In this document: positions 16,086 to 23,142 of the stretch, in pieces
Layout of the letters: every line of letters starts with the position of its first letter
How positions within the stretch are numbered: position 1 is the stretch's first letter
From: JAGGAG01 sp964638035
GTDB lineage: Bacteria > Gemmatimonadota > Gemmatimonadetes > Gemmatimonadales > GWC2-71-9
Reading direction: 5' to 3'
Length of the DNA stretch: 64,000 bases
NCBI GenBank assembly: GCA_964638035.1
Contig: CAZWXD010000007.1
Coordinates: forward strand, 1 to 64,000
Notes under the pieces: generated by a model
The model's database searches: none
Told to the model about the DNA's origin: nothing
What the model saw: the letters and a program-made list of their open reading frames with translations, nothing else
Made by a program: the position numbers and the translations under genes

Positions 16086-16618
16086 GGGTCGAGCACCAGG
16101 GCCTCGTCCCATGCCAGCGTGGCGAGGAAGTGGAGCCACATCGTGTCACGAAAGTGGACCACGCGGAACGGATAGTCGCGAGCGCCCTCGTCGTCGGTCA
16201 CCATGGCGACCCAGGTGCGGGCATCGGGGGACGCAGGATCGTAGAGCGGGGCAGGCGTGGTCGCGCGGCGCCAGACCTCGATCTTCGGGATCGCCGCGTG
16301 CTTGAACCCCTCGGCCAGGATGATGTCGGCATCGGCCAGGTACTGGCGTGCAAGGGCCACCGGGTCATCACACTCGCCGACCCGGTCGAAGAGTACGCGG
16401 CCGGATGGGCTGGCAAAGAGGACGCGCTCGGCGCGGCCCTCATGATAGTGCCGCCAGGTGTCCGTGCCCTCGACATCGAGGCTCGGCGTGTGGTGGCTGT
16501 GCTTGATGGTCATGACCCGCTTGCCGCGGCGAACCAGCTCCGCGGCGAGGACCACGGTCAACGAGGTCTTTCCGGAGTCCTTCCGTCCGATGATCGAGAT
16601 GAGGCGCGCGCCTGCCAT
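16082..16618 (-). CDS. mobB: Molybdopterin-guanine dinucleotide biosynthesis protein MobB
   Basis: A 178-residue GTP-binding accessory protein for making bis-MGD. The P-loop GRKDSGKTSL lies at residues 11-20, followed by TIKHSHHTPSLDVEGTDTWRH, the family motif with conserved histidines and DT, and ILAEGFKHAAIPKIEV in the second half. ATG 16618 is forced by the early P-loop, so the gene overlaps mobA by 61 bases, unusually long. The C-terminus MWLHFLATLAWDEALVLDP is unlike E. coli MobB and not recognised. Confidence 0.88.
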   Translation of the reverse strand: MAGARLISIIGRKDSGKTSLTVVLAAELVRRGKRVMTIKHSHHTPSLDVEGTDTWRHYHEGRAERVLFASPSGRVLFDRVGECDDPVALARQYLADADIILAEGFKHAAIPKIEVWRRATTPAPLYDPASPDARTWVAMVTDDEGARDYPFRVVHFRDTMWLHFLATLAWDEALVLDP

Positions 16619-17196
16619 AGGGCCTCGGCCTGCTCCAGGTCGCCAGGGGTGTTCACGTTGAAGAAGGCGAGTGCGGGGTCGACAATGCGTGCGACAGCCT
16701 CCCCGGGGAGGATATGCACGTTGAGGAAGCGATGGAAGCCGATTGCGCGCAGGTCGCCCTCGTCGATGGCACGCTCGATGGCCTGCCGGCACCGCGGGCC
16801 ATACGCGGCGCAGAGCGGCTCGAGGCCGCGGGGCCCGGCACTCGCGGGGACGCAGGCATCGGCGGCGTCGAGGCCGCGCGCGAGCAGGGTGAGTAGCGCG
16901 CCGGGCACGAACGGCATGTCCCAGGCGACCACCACGACCGGTGCGGGTGCCACCACGACGGCCGTGTAGATGCCCCCGAGGGCGCCGAGCCCGGGCCGCA
17001 CGTCGGCCACCACCTCGAGGCCGGGCTTCCACCGGGCCGCCACCGGGTCGTTGGCGACGAGGAGCGGGGCGCCCACGCTGGCGTCGAGGGTCCCGGCCAG
17101 TCGGTCGATGATGCGCTGCCCGCCCACCTCGAGGAGCCCCTTGGGCGCCCCGCCAAGCCTGGAGGCGCTGCCGCCGGCGAGGATGGCGCCGCGCAT
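16558..17196 (-). CDS. mobA: Molybdenum cofactor guanylyltransferase MobA
   Basis: Adds GMP from GTP to molybdopterin. A 212-residue nucleotidyltransferase opening with AILAGGSASRLGGAPKGLLEVGG, the GTP and Lys site, then PGLGALGGIYTAV and VVVAWDMPFV with the metal-binding aspartate. FFNVNTPGDLEQAE is the typical C-terminal end. The final 20 residues are read from the same DNA as the start of mobB in another frame. It begins nine bases after an outer-membrane protein gene. Confidence 0.92.
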   Translation of the reverse strand: MRGAILAGGSASRLGGAPKGLLEVGGQRIIDRLAGTLDASVGAPLLVANDPVAARWKPGLEVVADVRPGLGALGGIYTAVVVAPAPVVVVAWDMPFVPGALLTLLARGLDAADACVPASAGPRGLEPLCAAYGPRCRQAIERAIDEGDLRAIGFHRFLNVHILPGEAVARIVDPALAFFNVNTPGDLEQAEALWQARASSRSSDGRTPERPR

Positions 17197-17205
17197 GGTG
17201 CCGGC

Positions 17206-18000
17206 CTAGTAGCGGCGCCCGCGCTTGCGCTCGAGCAGGAGGTCGAGCCCGACCAGGAGCTGGAACTGCGTGTTCCAGGCGGTCGTGGTGGGGGGCAGGA
17301 TGAACTGTGCGTCAGTCGGCCCCGTGACCACGGGCACGCCGTAGGTGATGCCGCGGCCCTCGACGCGGAGGTGGTACGCCTTGGCGATCGGGATCGTGAC
17401 CCCTGCGCCCAGGGTGAACTGGCCGGAGAGGTGCGAGTCGCCGTCGGCCGGGTAGATGTCCACGTAGTGGTTCTCGAGGTTGTCGTCTATCCAGTAGCCG
17501 GTGACGGAGGTGGTGCTGGCGCCGAGGTAGTAGAGGCCGCCCTGCGCCCGGAAGTACGGGGAGAGGTCACCACGGCTCAGGACCCTGAAGATGGCGCCCA
17601 CGGAGAAGCTGGAGGCAAGCGTGGAGCGCATCGCGCCGTTGATGGAGGCGCAGATGTCGTCGTTGACGAGGGAGCCGGACTGCGTGAGCATCCCGCATGA
17701 GGTCCGCATGCGGGCATCAATCACCTGCAGCTCGCCGGTGAAGCCGATGTTGGCGCCCTTGAAAAAGGTGACGCCGAGCCCGGCGGTCCAGCTCGGCTCG
17801 AACTTGCGGGAGATCTCCAGCAAGTCGGTGAAGCTGCCATCGATCAGGGGCTGGGCCCCCACGGTCCACAGGTCCTGGCCCCCGAAGTAGCCGCCGTAGA
17901 ACGTGAAGACGAGGCGCGCCTGGTCGCCCGTGGCCTGCGCCGCTGCGGGGAGTGGTGCGGCGGCGAGGCAGGCGAGGAGTCCGATGGTACGCAAGTGCAT
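17206..18000 (-). CDS. Outer-membrane beta-barrel-like protein of unknown function
   Basis: A 264-residue protein with a signal peptide (LRTIGLLACLAAAPLPAAAQA) and alternating hydrophobic strands with many Tyr, Phe and Gly, such as FTFYGGYFGGQDLW, YFRAQGGLYYLGAS and FTLGAGVTIPI, ending LLVGLDLLLERKRGRRY. Two cysteine pairs in the middle may be periplasmic or extracellular loops. No family recognised. I chose ATG 18000 at the signal peptide; ATG 18042 would add a charged extension. Lies between the QueD-like gene and mobA, probably co-transcribed but with no evident functional link. Confidence 0.72.
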   Translation of the reverse strand: MHLRTIGLLACLAAAPLPAAAQATGDQARLVFTFYGGYFGGQDLWTVGAQPLIDGSFTDLLEISRKFEPSWTAGLGVTFFKGANIGFTGELQVIDARMRTSCGMLTQSGSLVNDDICASINGAMRSTLASSFSVGAIFRVLSRGDLSPYFRAQGGLYYLGASTTSVTGYWIDDNLENHYVDIYPADGDSHLSGQFTLGAGVTIPIAKAYHLRVEGRGITYGVPVVTGPTDAQFILPPTTTAWNTQFQLLVGLDLLLERKRGRRY

Positions 18001-18066
18001 GCGGGCGATCCTGTGCGGTTCCGGTCCGGGTGGTGACGTCATGACGGGCCTCGCCCGCACATGGTG

Positions 18067-18480
18067 TCAGGCGGGCCGGACCTCCGCGGCAAGGGAGTCG
18101 TCTTCGGTGATGCGCACGGCGTGGAGCGACAGCATGGCAGGGAGCTGGGGCAGGAGCCGGCGGTAGACCCAGGCGGCCAGTGCCTCGCAGGTTGGCGGCG
18201 TGGTGCCGAACTCGGGCACGTCGTGGTTGAGGTGCTTGCCGTCCAGGGGCTTCCGGACCACGGCGTCAAGCAGCCGGTCCAGCTCGGCCAGGTCGATGAT
18301 CATTCCGTGCTCGAGTGGTCCGCCCACCTCGACGGTGCAGGCGTAGTCGTGCCCATGGCCGGCCGGGTCGGCCAGCGCGCCGTATGCCGCCCGGTTCTGC
18401 GCGTCGTCCCAGTCGGGGCGCCGCAGGTGGTGCAGGGCGAAGAAGCGCACGGAGCGGATGAGGCGGGTCTCGGTCTTCAT
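18067..18480 (-). CDS. 6-pyruvoyl-tetrahydropterin synthase/QueD-like protein lacking the catalytic cysteine
   Basis: QueD makes 6-carboxytetrahydropterin for queuosine synthesis, and relatives make pyruvoyl-tetrahydropterin. The 137-residue length and fold landmarks fit: FFALHHL for the first zinc histidine, GHGHDY for the other two, GMIIDLAELDRLL, KHLNHDVPEF and PTCEALAAWVYRRL. The catalytic cysteine, normally six residues before HGH (GKCxNPxGHGH), is absent: the segment reads GALADPAGHGH. Activity may therefore differ or depend on another residue. The neighbours (outer-membrane proteins, gpmI, mob genes) offer no pathway hint, though pterin chemistry and molybdopterin genes share the operon. 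Confidence 0.82.
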   Translation of the reverse strand: MKTETRLIRSVRFFALHHLRRPDWDDAQNRAAYGALADPAGHGHDYACTVEVGGPLEHGMIIDLAELDRLLDAVVRKPLDGKHLNHDVPEFGTTPPTCEALAAWVYRRLLPQLPAMLSLHAVRITEDDSLAAEVRPA

Positions 18481-18483
18481 GGC

Positions 18484-19185
18484 TCAGAGCGCGAAGGTGA
18501 GGCCCACCGTGTACCAGCCCGACACGACCCACTCGCTCGCGGTGACCGTCGCCGCCTCGGGGTCTTCCGGGTCACGCAACGACGCGGGATAGGTCAGCTT
18601 CCAGAAGGGGGCTCGGGCCTCGAACCGGATGCCGAAGCGTGGCCGGGGCATGAGGCGGACGCCGAGATAGGGGGTCAACACGACCTTGGTGCCGAACTTG
18701 TAGCCGCTCGAGTCCTGGGGCACGTTGCCACCGAAGGCGGCGCCGACACCCAGCCCGGCGTAGGGGGCAAGGCGGTTCCAGGTCTTGTTGGCGGAGAGGT
18801 TGAGCTGGAGCATCGCCTGCAGGATGGTGATGCGCTGGTCCGCCTCGCCCTGCAGGTACTCGCCATCGGGGTCGAGGGGGTCGATCACGTTGCGCGTGGC
18901 CATGCCGGTGGTGCCCTCGATGCCGATCGCGATGAACTTGGTGGAGCGAAGCTGGTACTTGGCCCCGAAGGTCCACGCATCGTGCGGGCCCAGGCCGAGC
19001 TTGCCGCCACCACCATCGAGGTAGCCGGCAACGGCGGTGATGGTGTGCCCATACAACAGGTCCCGGTAGGGAGACTTGCTCGGCGGCACGCCAACGGCGT
19101 CCTGCGCCGCGGCCTGCGATGCCATGGACAGGAGCGCGGCCGTTCCGGCCATCGCAGCGAGCGTGCGGCACAATCGTCGGGTCAT
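18484..19185 (-). CDS. Outer-membrane beta-barrel-like protein of unknown function
   Basis: A 233-residue protein with a signal peptide ending ASQAAAQD and a mature part of alternating strands: GHTITAVAGYLDGGGGKLGLGPHDAWTFG, YAGLGVGAAFGGNVP, VVLTPYLGVRLMPRPRFGIRFEARAPFWKL, ending in the aromatic-hydrophobic YTVGLTFAL expected of a barrel terminus. ATG overlaps the gpmI stop as ATGA, so it is translationally coupled to a glycolytic enzyme, which is odd. No specific family recognised. Confidence 0.75.
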   Translation of the reverse strand: MTRRLCRTLAAMAGTAALLSMASQAAAQDAVGVPPSKSPYRDLLYGHTITAVAGYLDGGGGKLGLGPHDAWTFGAKYQLRSTKFIAIGIEGTTGMATRNVIDPLDPDGEYLQGEADQRITILQAMLQLNLSANKTWNRLAPYAGLGVGAAFGGNVPQDSSGYKFGTKVVLTPYLGVRLMPRPRFGIRFEARAPFWKLTYPASLRDPEDPEAATVTASEWVVSGWYTVGLTFAL

Positions 19186-20738
19186 GCGGGCAGTCTCAGG
19201 TCGCGGCCGGTCATCTCGGCCGGTGGGTCAATGCCAAGGAGCCCCAGGACGGTCGGGGCCACGTCACCGAGGGCGCCCCCGTTCCGCAGCGGCATCTCGC
19301 GCTGGGCCACGGCGATGAGGGGCACGGGGTTGGTTGTGTGCGCGGTGTGCGGCCCGCCGGTGGCCGGGTCAATCATCTGTTCGGCGTTGCCATGGTCGGC
19401 GGTGATGAGGACGGACGCGCCAGCGGCCTGGGCGGCGGGCATGATCCGCCCCAGGCAGGCATCCACCGTCTCGACGGCCCGCACCACGGCAGGTAGCACG
19501 CCGGTGTGCCCCACCATGTCGGCGTTGGCAAAGTTGCAGAGCAGGAAGTCGTGCTGCTTCGCCGCGAGGGCCTCGACCAGGACGTCGGTGATGCCGGCGG
19601 CGCTCATCTCCGGCATGAGGTCGTAGGTGGCCACCTTCTGGGAGGGCACCAGTCGCCGCTCCTCACCCTCGTAGGGAGGCTCGTACCCGCCATTGAAGAA
19701 GTACGTGACGTGGGGATACTTCTCGGTCTCCGCGGTGCGGAGCTGCGTCCTGCCCCGGGCCGAGAGCACTTCGGCCAGGATGCGCGCCAGGGTGAAGGGC
19801 GGGAAGGCCTGCGGGATCGGGAAGGTCTGGTCGTACTGCGTCATCGTCACGGCCCGTACGGCGGGCCGTCCGGGAACCGGGAACCCGTCGAAGCCGGGCA
19901 CCGCCAGTGCCGCGACGATCTGCCGCATGCGGTCACTGCGGTAGTTGAAGAAGAAGATCCCGTCGCCTTCCTTGAGCGTGGCGACGGGCTGCCCGCCGCG
20001 GTGGTGCACCATGGGCCGGATGAACTCGTCGGTCTCGCCGCGCTGGTAGGCAGCCTGTACCGCCAGCACCGGGTGCTCCACGGCCAGGCCGACGCCGTGC
20101 ACAATGGCATCGTAGGCCGCGCGCGTCCGGTCCCAGCGGCGGTCGCGGTCCATGCCATAGTAGCGGCCCACGAGCGTGGCGACGTCGACCCGCGCCCCGG
20201 CAATGCGCCGCATGTCGAGCAGCAGCGTGCGCACGACCTCGGCACCCAGCGTGGGGGCGGAGTCGCGCCCGTCGAGGAAGCCGTGGATGGCAATCTGGGA
20301 GACCTTGAGCCGCGTGCCGAGTTCCACGGCTGCCAGGAGGTGGCGATCGAGGGCATGGACCCCACCGGGCCCGAGGAGCCCCACCAGGTGCAGCGTGCCC
20401 CCGGTCTGCCGCAGCCAGGCCCCCAGCTCGAGCAGCTCGGGGATCTCGTAGAAAGTGCCCTGCTGGATGCTCTGCGAGATGCGGACGAGGTCCTGCGGCA
20501 CCACGCGGCCCGCGCCGAGGTTCAGGTGGCCCACCTCGCTGTTGCCCATCTGGCCCTCGGGAAGCCCGACACGCAACCCGCTCGCCTCGAGCAGGGTGCG
20601 CGGGTAGCGGCCCCAGAGTCGCTGCCAGTGTGGTGCCGTGGCGAGCGCGATCGCGTTGCCCTCGCGTTCCGGACGGTAACCCCAGCCGTCAAGCACCACG
20701 AGCACAACGGGACCGCCATGCCCGGTGCTGTTTGACAT
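19182..20738 (-). CDS. gpmI: 2,3-bisphosphoglycerate-independent phosphoglycerate mutase GpmI
   Basis: Interconverts 3- and 2-phosphoglycerate using two Mn2+. The 518-residue length is standard. VVLVVLDGWGYRPEREGNAI holds the first metal aspartates and MGNSEVGHLNLGAGR the phospho-serine; the large inserted transferase domain follows with IHGFLDGRDSAP, and FNYRSDRMRQI and LITADHGNAEQM complete the metal site. GGAGAAG precedes ATG 20738. A TAGATA -10 candidate lies 12 bases upstream. Heads a minus-strand run that continues to moeA. Confidence 0.96.
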   Translation of the reverse strand: MSNSTGHGGPVVLVVLDGWGYRPEREGNAIALATAPHWQRLWGRYPRTLLEASGLRVGLPEGQMGNSEVGHLNLGAGRVVPQDLVRISQSIQQGTFYEIPELLELGAWLRQTGGTLHLVGLLGPGGVHALDRHLLAAVELGTRLKVSQIAIHGFLDGRDSAPTLGAEVVRTLLLDMRRIAGARVDVATLVGRYYGMDRDRRWDRTRAAYDAIVHGVGLAVEHPVLAVQAAYQRGETDEFIRPMVHHRGGQPVATLKEGDGIFFFNYRSDRMRQIVAALAVPGFDGFPVPGRPAVRAVTMTQYDQTFPIPQAFPPFTLARILAEVLSARGRTQLRTAETEKYPHVTYFFNGGYEPPYEGEERRLVPSQKVATYDLMPEMSAAGITDVLVEALAAKQHDFLLCNFANADMVGHTGVLPAVVRAVETVDACLGRIMPAAQAAGASVLITADHGNAEQMIDPATGGPHTAHTTNPVPLIAVAQREMPLRNGGALGDVAPTVLGLLGIDPPAEMTGRDLRLPA

Positions 20739-20760
20739 GCTTCTCCGCGGTATCTATGAT
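20732..20760 (+). promoter_or_regulatory. Near-consensus sigma-70 promoter for the SH3-like gene
   Basis: TTGACA (20732-20737), exactly 17 bases, then TATGAT (20755-20760): eleven of twelve consensus bases in a genome this rich in GC. The GTG start follows eight bases later, predicting a leaderless mRNA. The -35 covers the start codon of divergent gpmI. Confidence 0.75.
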
Positions 20761-20768
20761 GGGCGATC

Positions 20769-21440
20769 GTGAGCAGAGCGACGCAATCTAGTCCTCCCTT
20801 CCGTTGCCTACCAGCGGTGCTGGTGCTCTGCGCCTGCCTGCTCGGGCAGGATGCCGCGGCGCAGCAGAAGCGCGCAGCGAAGGCCACCACGCCGAAATCC
20901 CAGGCACCCGCACCGCCGCCAGCCCCGGCCCCAGCCGGCGCCGTCGAGCTGGCGCAGGAGTCGCCGGTGTTCGTGCTGCCCGAGGGCGGGCAGGTGGGGA
21001 CGCTGGGCGCGGGCATGCGTGGCCGCAAGCTGGGCGAGAGTGGGGAGTGGGTGCGGGTGCAGTTCGAGGGGTGGGTGCGTGCCGCCGACCTCAAGGAGAG
21101 CACCGAGGGCGTGATGGTCGGCGTGTCGGCAGCTGAGGTGCGCGCCGAGCCGGGCCGCTTCATCGGCCAGTCGGTCGACTGGCGCCTGCAACTCGTGAGC
21201 ATCGAGGTGGCCGACGAGCTGCGACCCGAGATGCCCGCTGGCCAGTTGTACCTGCTGATGCGCGGCCCGCTCCCGGAACCCGGGTTCGTGTACGTAATGG
21301 TGTCGCGTGCCGAGGCGGAGCGGATGCGCGCGCTGCCGGCGCTCACCGAACTGCGGCTGCGGGTCACGATTCGTGCGGCACGGACCCGCTACCTGCCAAC
21401 GCCGGTGGTGGAGCTGGCCTCCGTGCTGGCGGGCGGGTGA
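20769..21440 (+). CDS. Secreted protein with SH3-like domain
   Basis: A 223-residue exported protein. The signal peptide runs to about residue 32 (LVLCACLLGQDAAAQ), then a Lys/Ala/Pro linker (KSQAPAPPPAPAPA). A bacterial SH3-like segment follows: SPVFVLPEGGQVGTLGAGMRGRKLGESGEWVRVQFEGWVRAADL, with the usual W-V-x-V/G-W-V ending. The C-terminal 100 residues (GRFIGQSVDWRLQLVSIEVADEL and so on) are not recognised. It may bind peptidoglycan. The GTG start sits 30 bases from divergent gpmI and has no Shine-Dalgarno sequence. Confidence 0.75.
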   Translation: MSRATQSSPPFRCLPAVLVLCACLLGQDAAAQQKRAAKATTPKSQAPAPPPAPAPAGAVELAQESPVFVLPEGGQVGTLGAGMRGRKLGESGEWVRVQFEGWVRAADLKESTEGVMVGVSAAEVRAEPGRFIGQSVDWRLQLVSIEVADELRPEMPAGQLYLLMRGPLPEPGFVYVMVSRAEAERMRALPALTELRLRVTIRAARTRYLPTPVVELASVLAGG

Positions 21441-21479
21441 CGTGCTGATGGCGTTGGGGCGCCCGGGCGGCTGGGCGTG

Positions 21480-22709
21480 ATGACCCTTCACGTTGCGGCC
21501 GTGGGAGCGTCCGACATTCCGGCGCTCCTTCTTGCTTTGGCGGCCGTCCTCGCCGCCGCCAAGGTGCTGGGCGACCTGTGCGAGGGCGTGGGGCAGCCCG
21601 CGGTCCTGGGCGAGATGGTGGCTGGGGTGCTGCTCGGGCCGTCCCTCTTCGGGATGGTGAACCCCGCTGACCCGGTGTTCGAGGCCTTCGCGGCCATAGG
21701 CGTCGTGATCCTGCTCTTCCAGATCGGCCTCGAGACCAACCTGTCGAAGCTGGCGAGCGTCGGGTCGGCCGCCACTGCGGTGGCGCTGGTGGGTGTGGCG
21801 GTGCCGTTCGCCCTGGGGTATGGCGTGGCGCACGCGCTCGGGCTGGCGCCACTCGTCGGCCTGGTGATGGGCGCGGCCCTCACCGCCACCTCGGTGGGGA
21901 TCACCGCCCGCGTGCTGTCCGACCTGGGCCGGCTGCAGGATCCGGAGTCCCAGGTGGTGCTTGGCGCGGCCGTGATTGACGACGTGGTGGGCCTCATCAT
22001 CCTGGCGATCGTGTCCCAGGTGGTGGGTGGCGCCGCCGTGACTGCACTTGGCGTGGGACGCATCACGCTCGTGGCCTTCGGGTTCATTGGCGTGGCGCTC
22101 CTCCTGGGCCGCTGGCTGGTGCCGCCGCTGGCGTCTGCCGTGGCACGGCACGGCACCGGGCCGTCCCTCCCGGTCATTGCCCTCACGGTGGCATTCGGCG
22201 TGGCGGTGCTGGCCGACGCGCTGGGTTCGGCCCTCATCATCGGGGCCTTCACGGCAGGGCTGGTCTTCGCCCGCACCCCGCAGGCGCACGACATCGAGCA
22301 CGGCGTGGTGCGGATCGGCTACTTCTTCGTGCCCCTCTTCTTTGCCCACGTGGGCGCCCTGGTGGACGTGCGCGCCTTCACCGAGGGCCGGGTGCTGCTC
22401 ATCGGCGGCCTGCTCACCGCGTGCGCCATCGTGGGCAAGGTGGTGGCCGGCTACGCCCCGTTCTGGTTCCGCGGCCGGAAGCTCGTCATTGGCGTGGGGA
22501 TGGTGCCCCGTGGCGAGGTGGGGCTCATCTTCGCCACGATGGGCGTCAGCACCGGGGTGCTGGATGCGAAGCTCTTCTCGGCCGTGGCGATGATGGTCAT
22601 GGCGACGACCTTCGTGGCGCCGGTGGCGCTGAAGGGGCTGCTGACCCCGCGGGACCGCCCGCCGCCGCAGGATGAACCCGGGAGCGTCGACCTGGTGAGC
22701 CGGGCATGA
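21480..22709 (+). CDS. Monovalent cation:proton antiporter, CPA2 family
   Basis: A 409-residue membrane protein with about twelve hydrophobic segments. Family landmarks are QPAVLGEMVAGVLLGPSLFG, LLFQIGLETNLSKL, GAALTATSVGITARVLSDLG and GAAVIDDVVGLI with the transport aspartates, followed by ALIIGAFTAGLVFA and RGEVGLIFATMG. There is no C-terminal TrkA-N domain, so it is the short Kef/NapA-like form; Na+ versus K+ cannot be told. ATG 21480 is chosen; GTG 21477 is immediately before it. Begins 39 bases after the SH3-like gene, possibly on its transcript. Confidence 0.9.
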   Translation: MTLHVAAVGASDIPALLLALAAVLAAAKVLGDLCEGVGQPAVLGEMVAGVLLGPSLFGMVNPADPVFEAFAAIGVVILLFQIGLETNLSKLASVGSAATAVALVGVAVPFALGYGVAHALGLAPLVGLVMGAALTATSVGITARVLSDLGRLQDPESQVVLGAAVIDDVVGLIILAIVSQVVGGAAVTALGVGRITLVAFGFIGVALLLGRWLVPPLASAVARHGTGPSLPVIALTVAFGVAVLADALGSALIIGAFTAGLVFARTPQAHDIEHGVVRIGYFFVPLFFAHVGALVDVRAFTEGRVLLIGGLLTACAIVGKVVAGYAPFWFRGRKLVIGVGMVPRGEVGLIFATMGVSTGVLDAKLFSAVAMMVMATTFVAPVALKGLLTPRDRPPPQDEPGSVDLVSRA

Positions 22710-22766
22710 TCCCGCGTTCCGGTATGGCGCCCGCCTGCCTAGCTTCAACGCCAGGAGGCAACGCCC

Positions 22767-23129
22767 ATGAATGACCTGCTCAGGCAACGCATCATGCGGG
22801 CCCTGGAGACGCTCCCCGACGAGCGCGCGTACCAGGTGCTCGACTACGTCGAGTTTCTCGAGAGCCGCTACGCCGAGCGGCAGCGGCCCACCGGGATCCT
22901 GGCGCAGATCACCGACACGGTGGAAGACACGCTCCGGGCGGGGAAGCTGCCCATCCAGGCCATCTCCGGTACCATGGGCGTGATGGACTCCGCCACCAGG
23001 ATCATGAAGGGCCTGGCCGCCGCCGGGCAGGCGGTGGTGGACGAGGCGGTCAACATGGCGGCGCCGGCGAAGCCGGCTCCGGACAAGGCCGTGCCGCCAG
23101 CGGAGCGGCGCGCCGTGAGGGGCGAGTGA
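22767..23129 (+). CDS. DUF2281-like small protein
   Basis: A 120-residue soluble protein. The N-terminus, ALETLPDERAYQVLDYVEFLESRY, matches the short helical LP-x(n)-V-x-DYVEFL pattern of DUF2281 and antitoxin-like proteins. The middle has amphipathic helices and the C-terminus is Ala/Pro/Lys-rich (AAPAKPAPDKAVPPAERR). No toxin partner is adjacent; the next gene is a permease 13 bases downstream. Strong SD AGGAGG, and a TAGCTT -10 candidate at 22740-22745. Confidence 0.75.
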   Translation: MNDLLRQRIMRALETLPDERAYQVLDYVEFLESRYAERQRPTGILAQITDTVEDTLRAGKLPIQAISGTMGVMDSATRIMKGLAAAGQAVVDEAVNMAAPAKPAPDKAVPPAERRAVRGE

Positions 23130-23142
23130 CGCGGGCCGCCTG

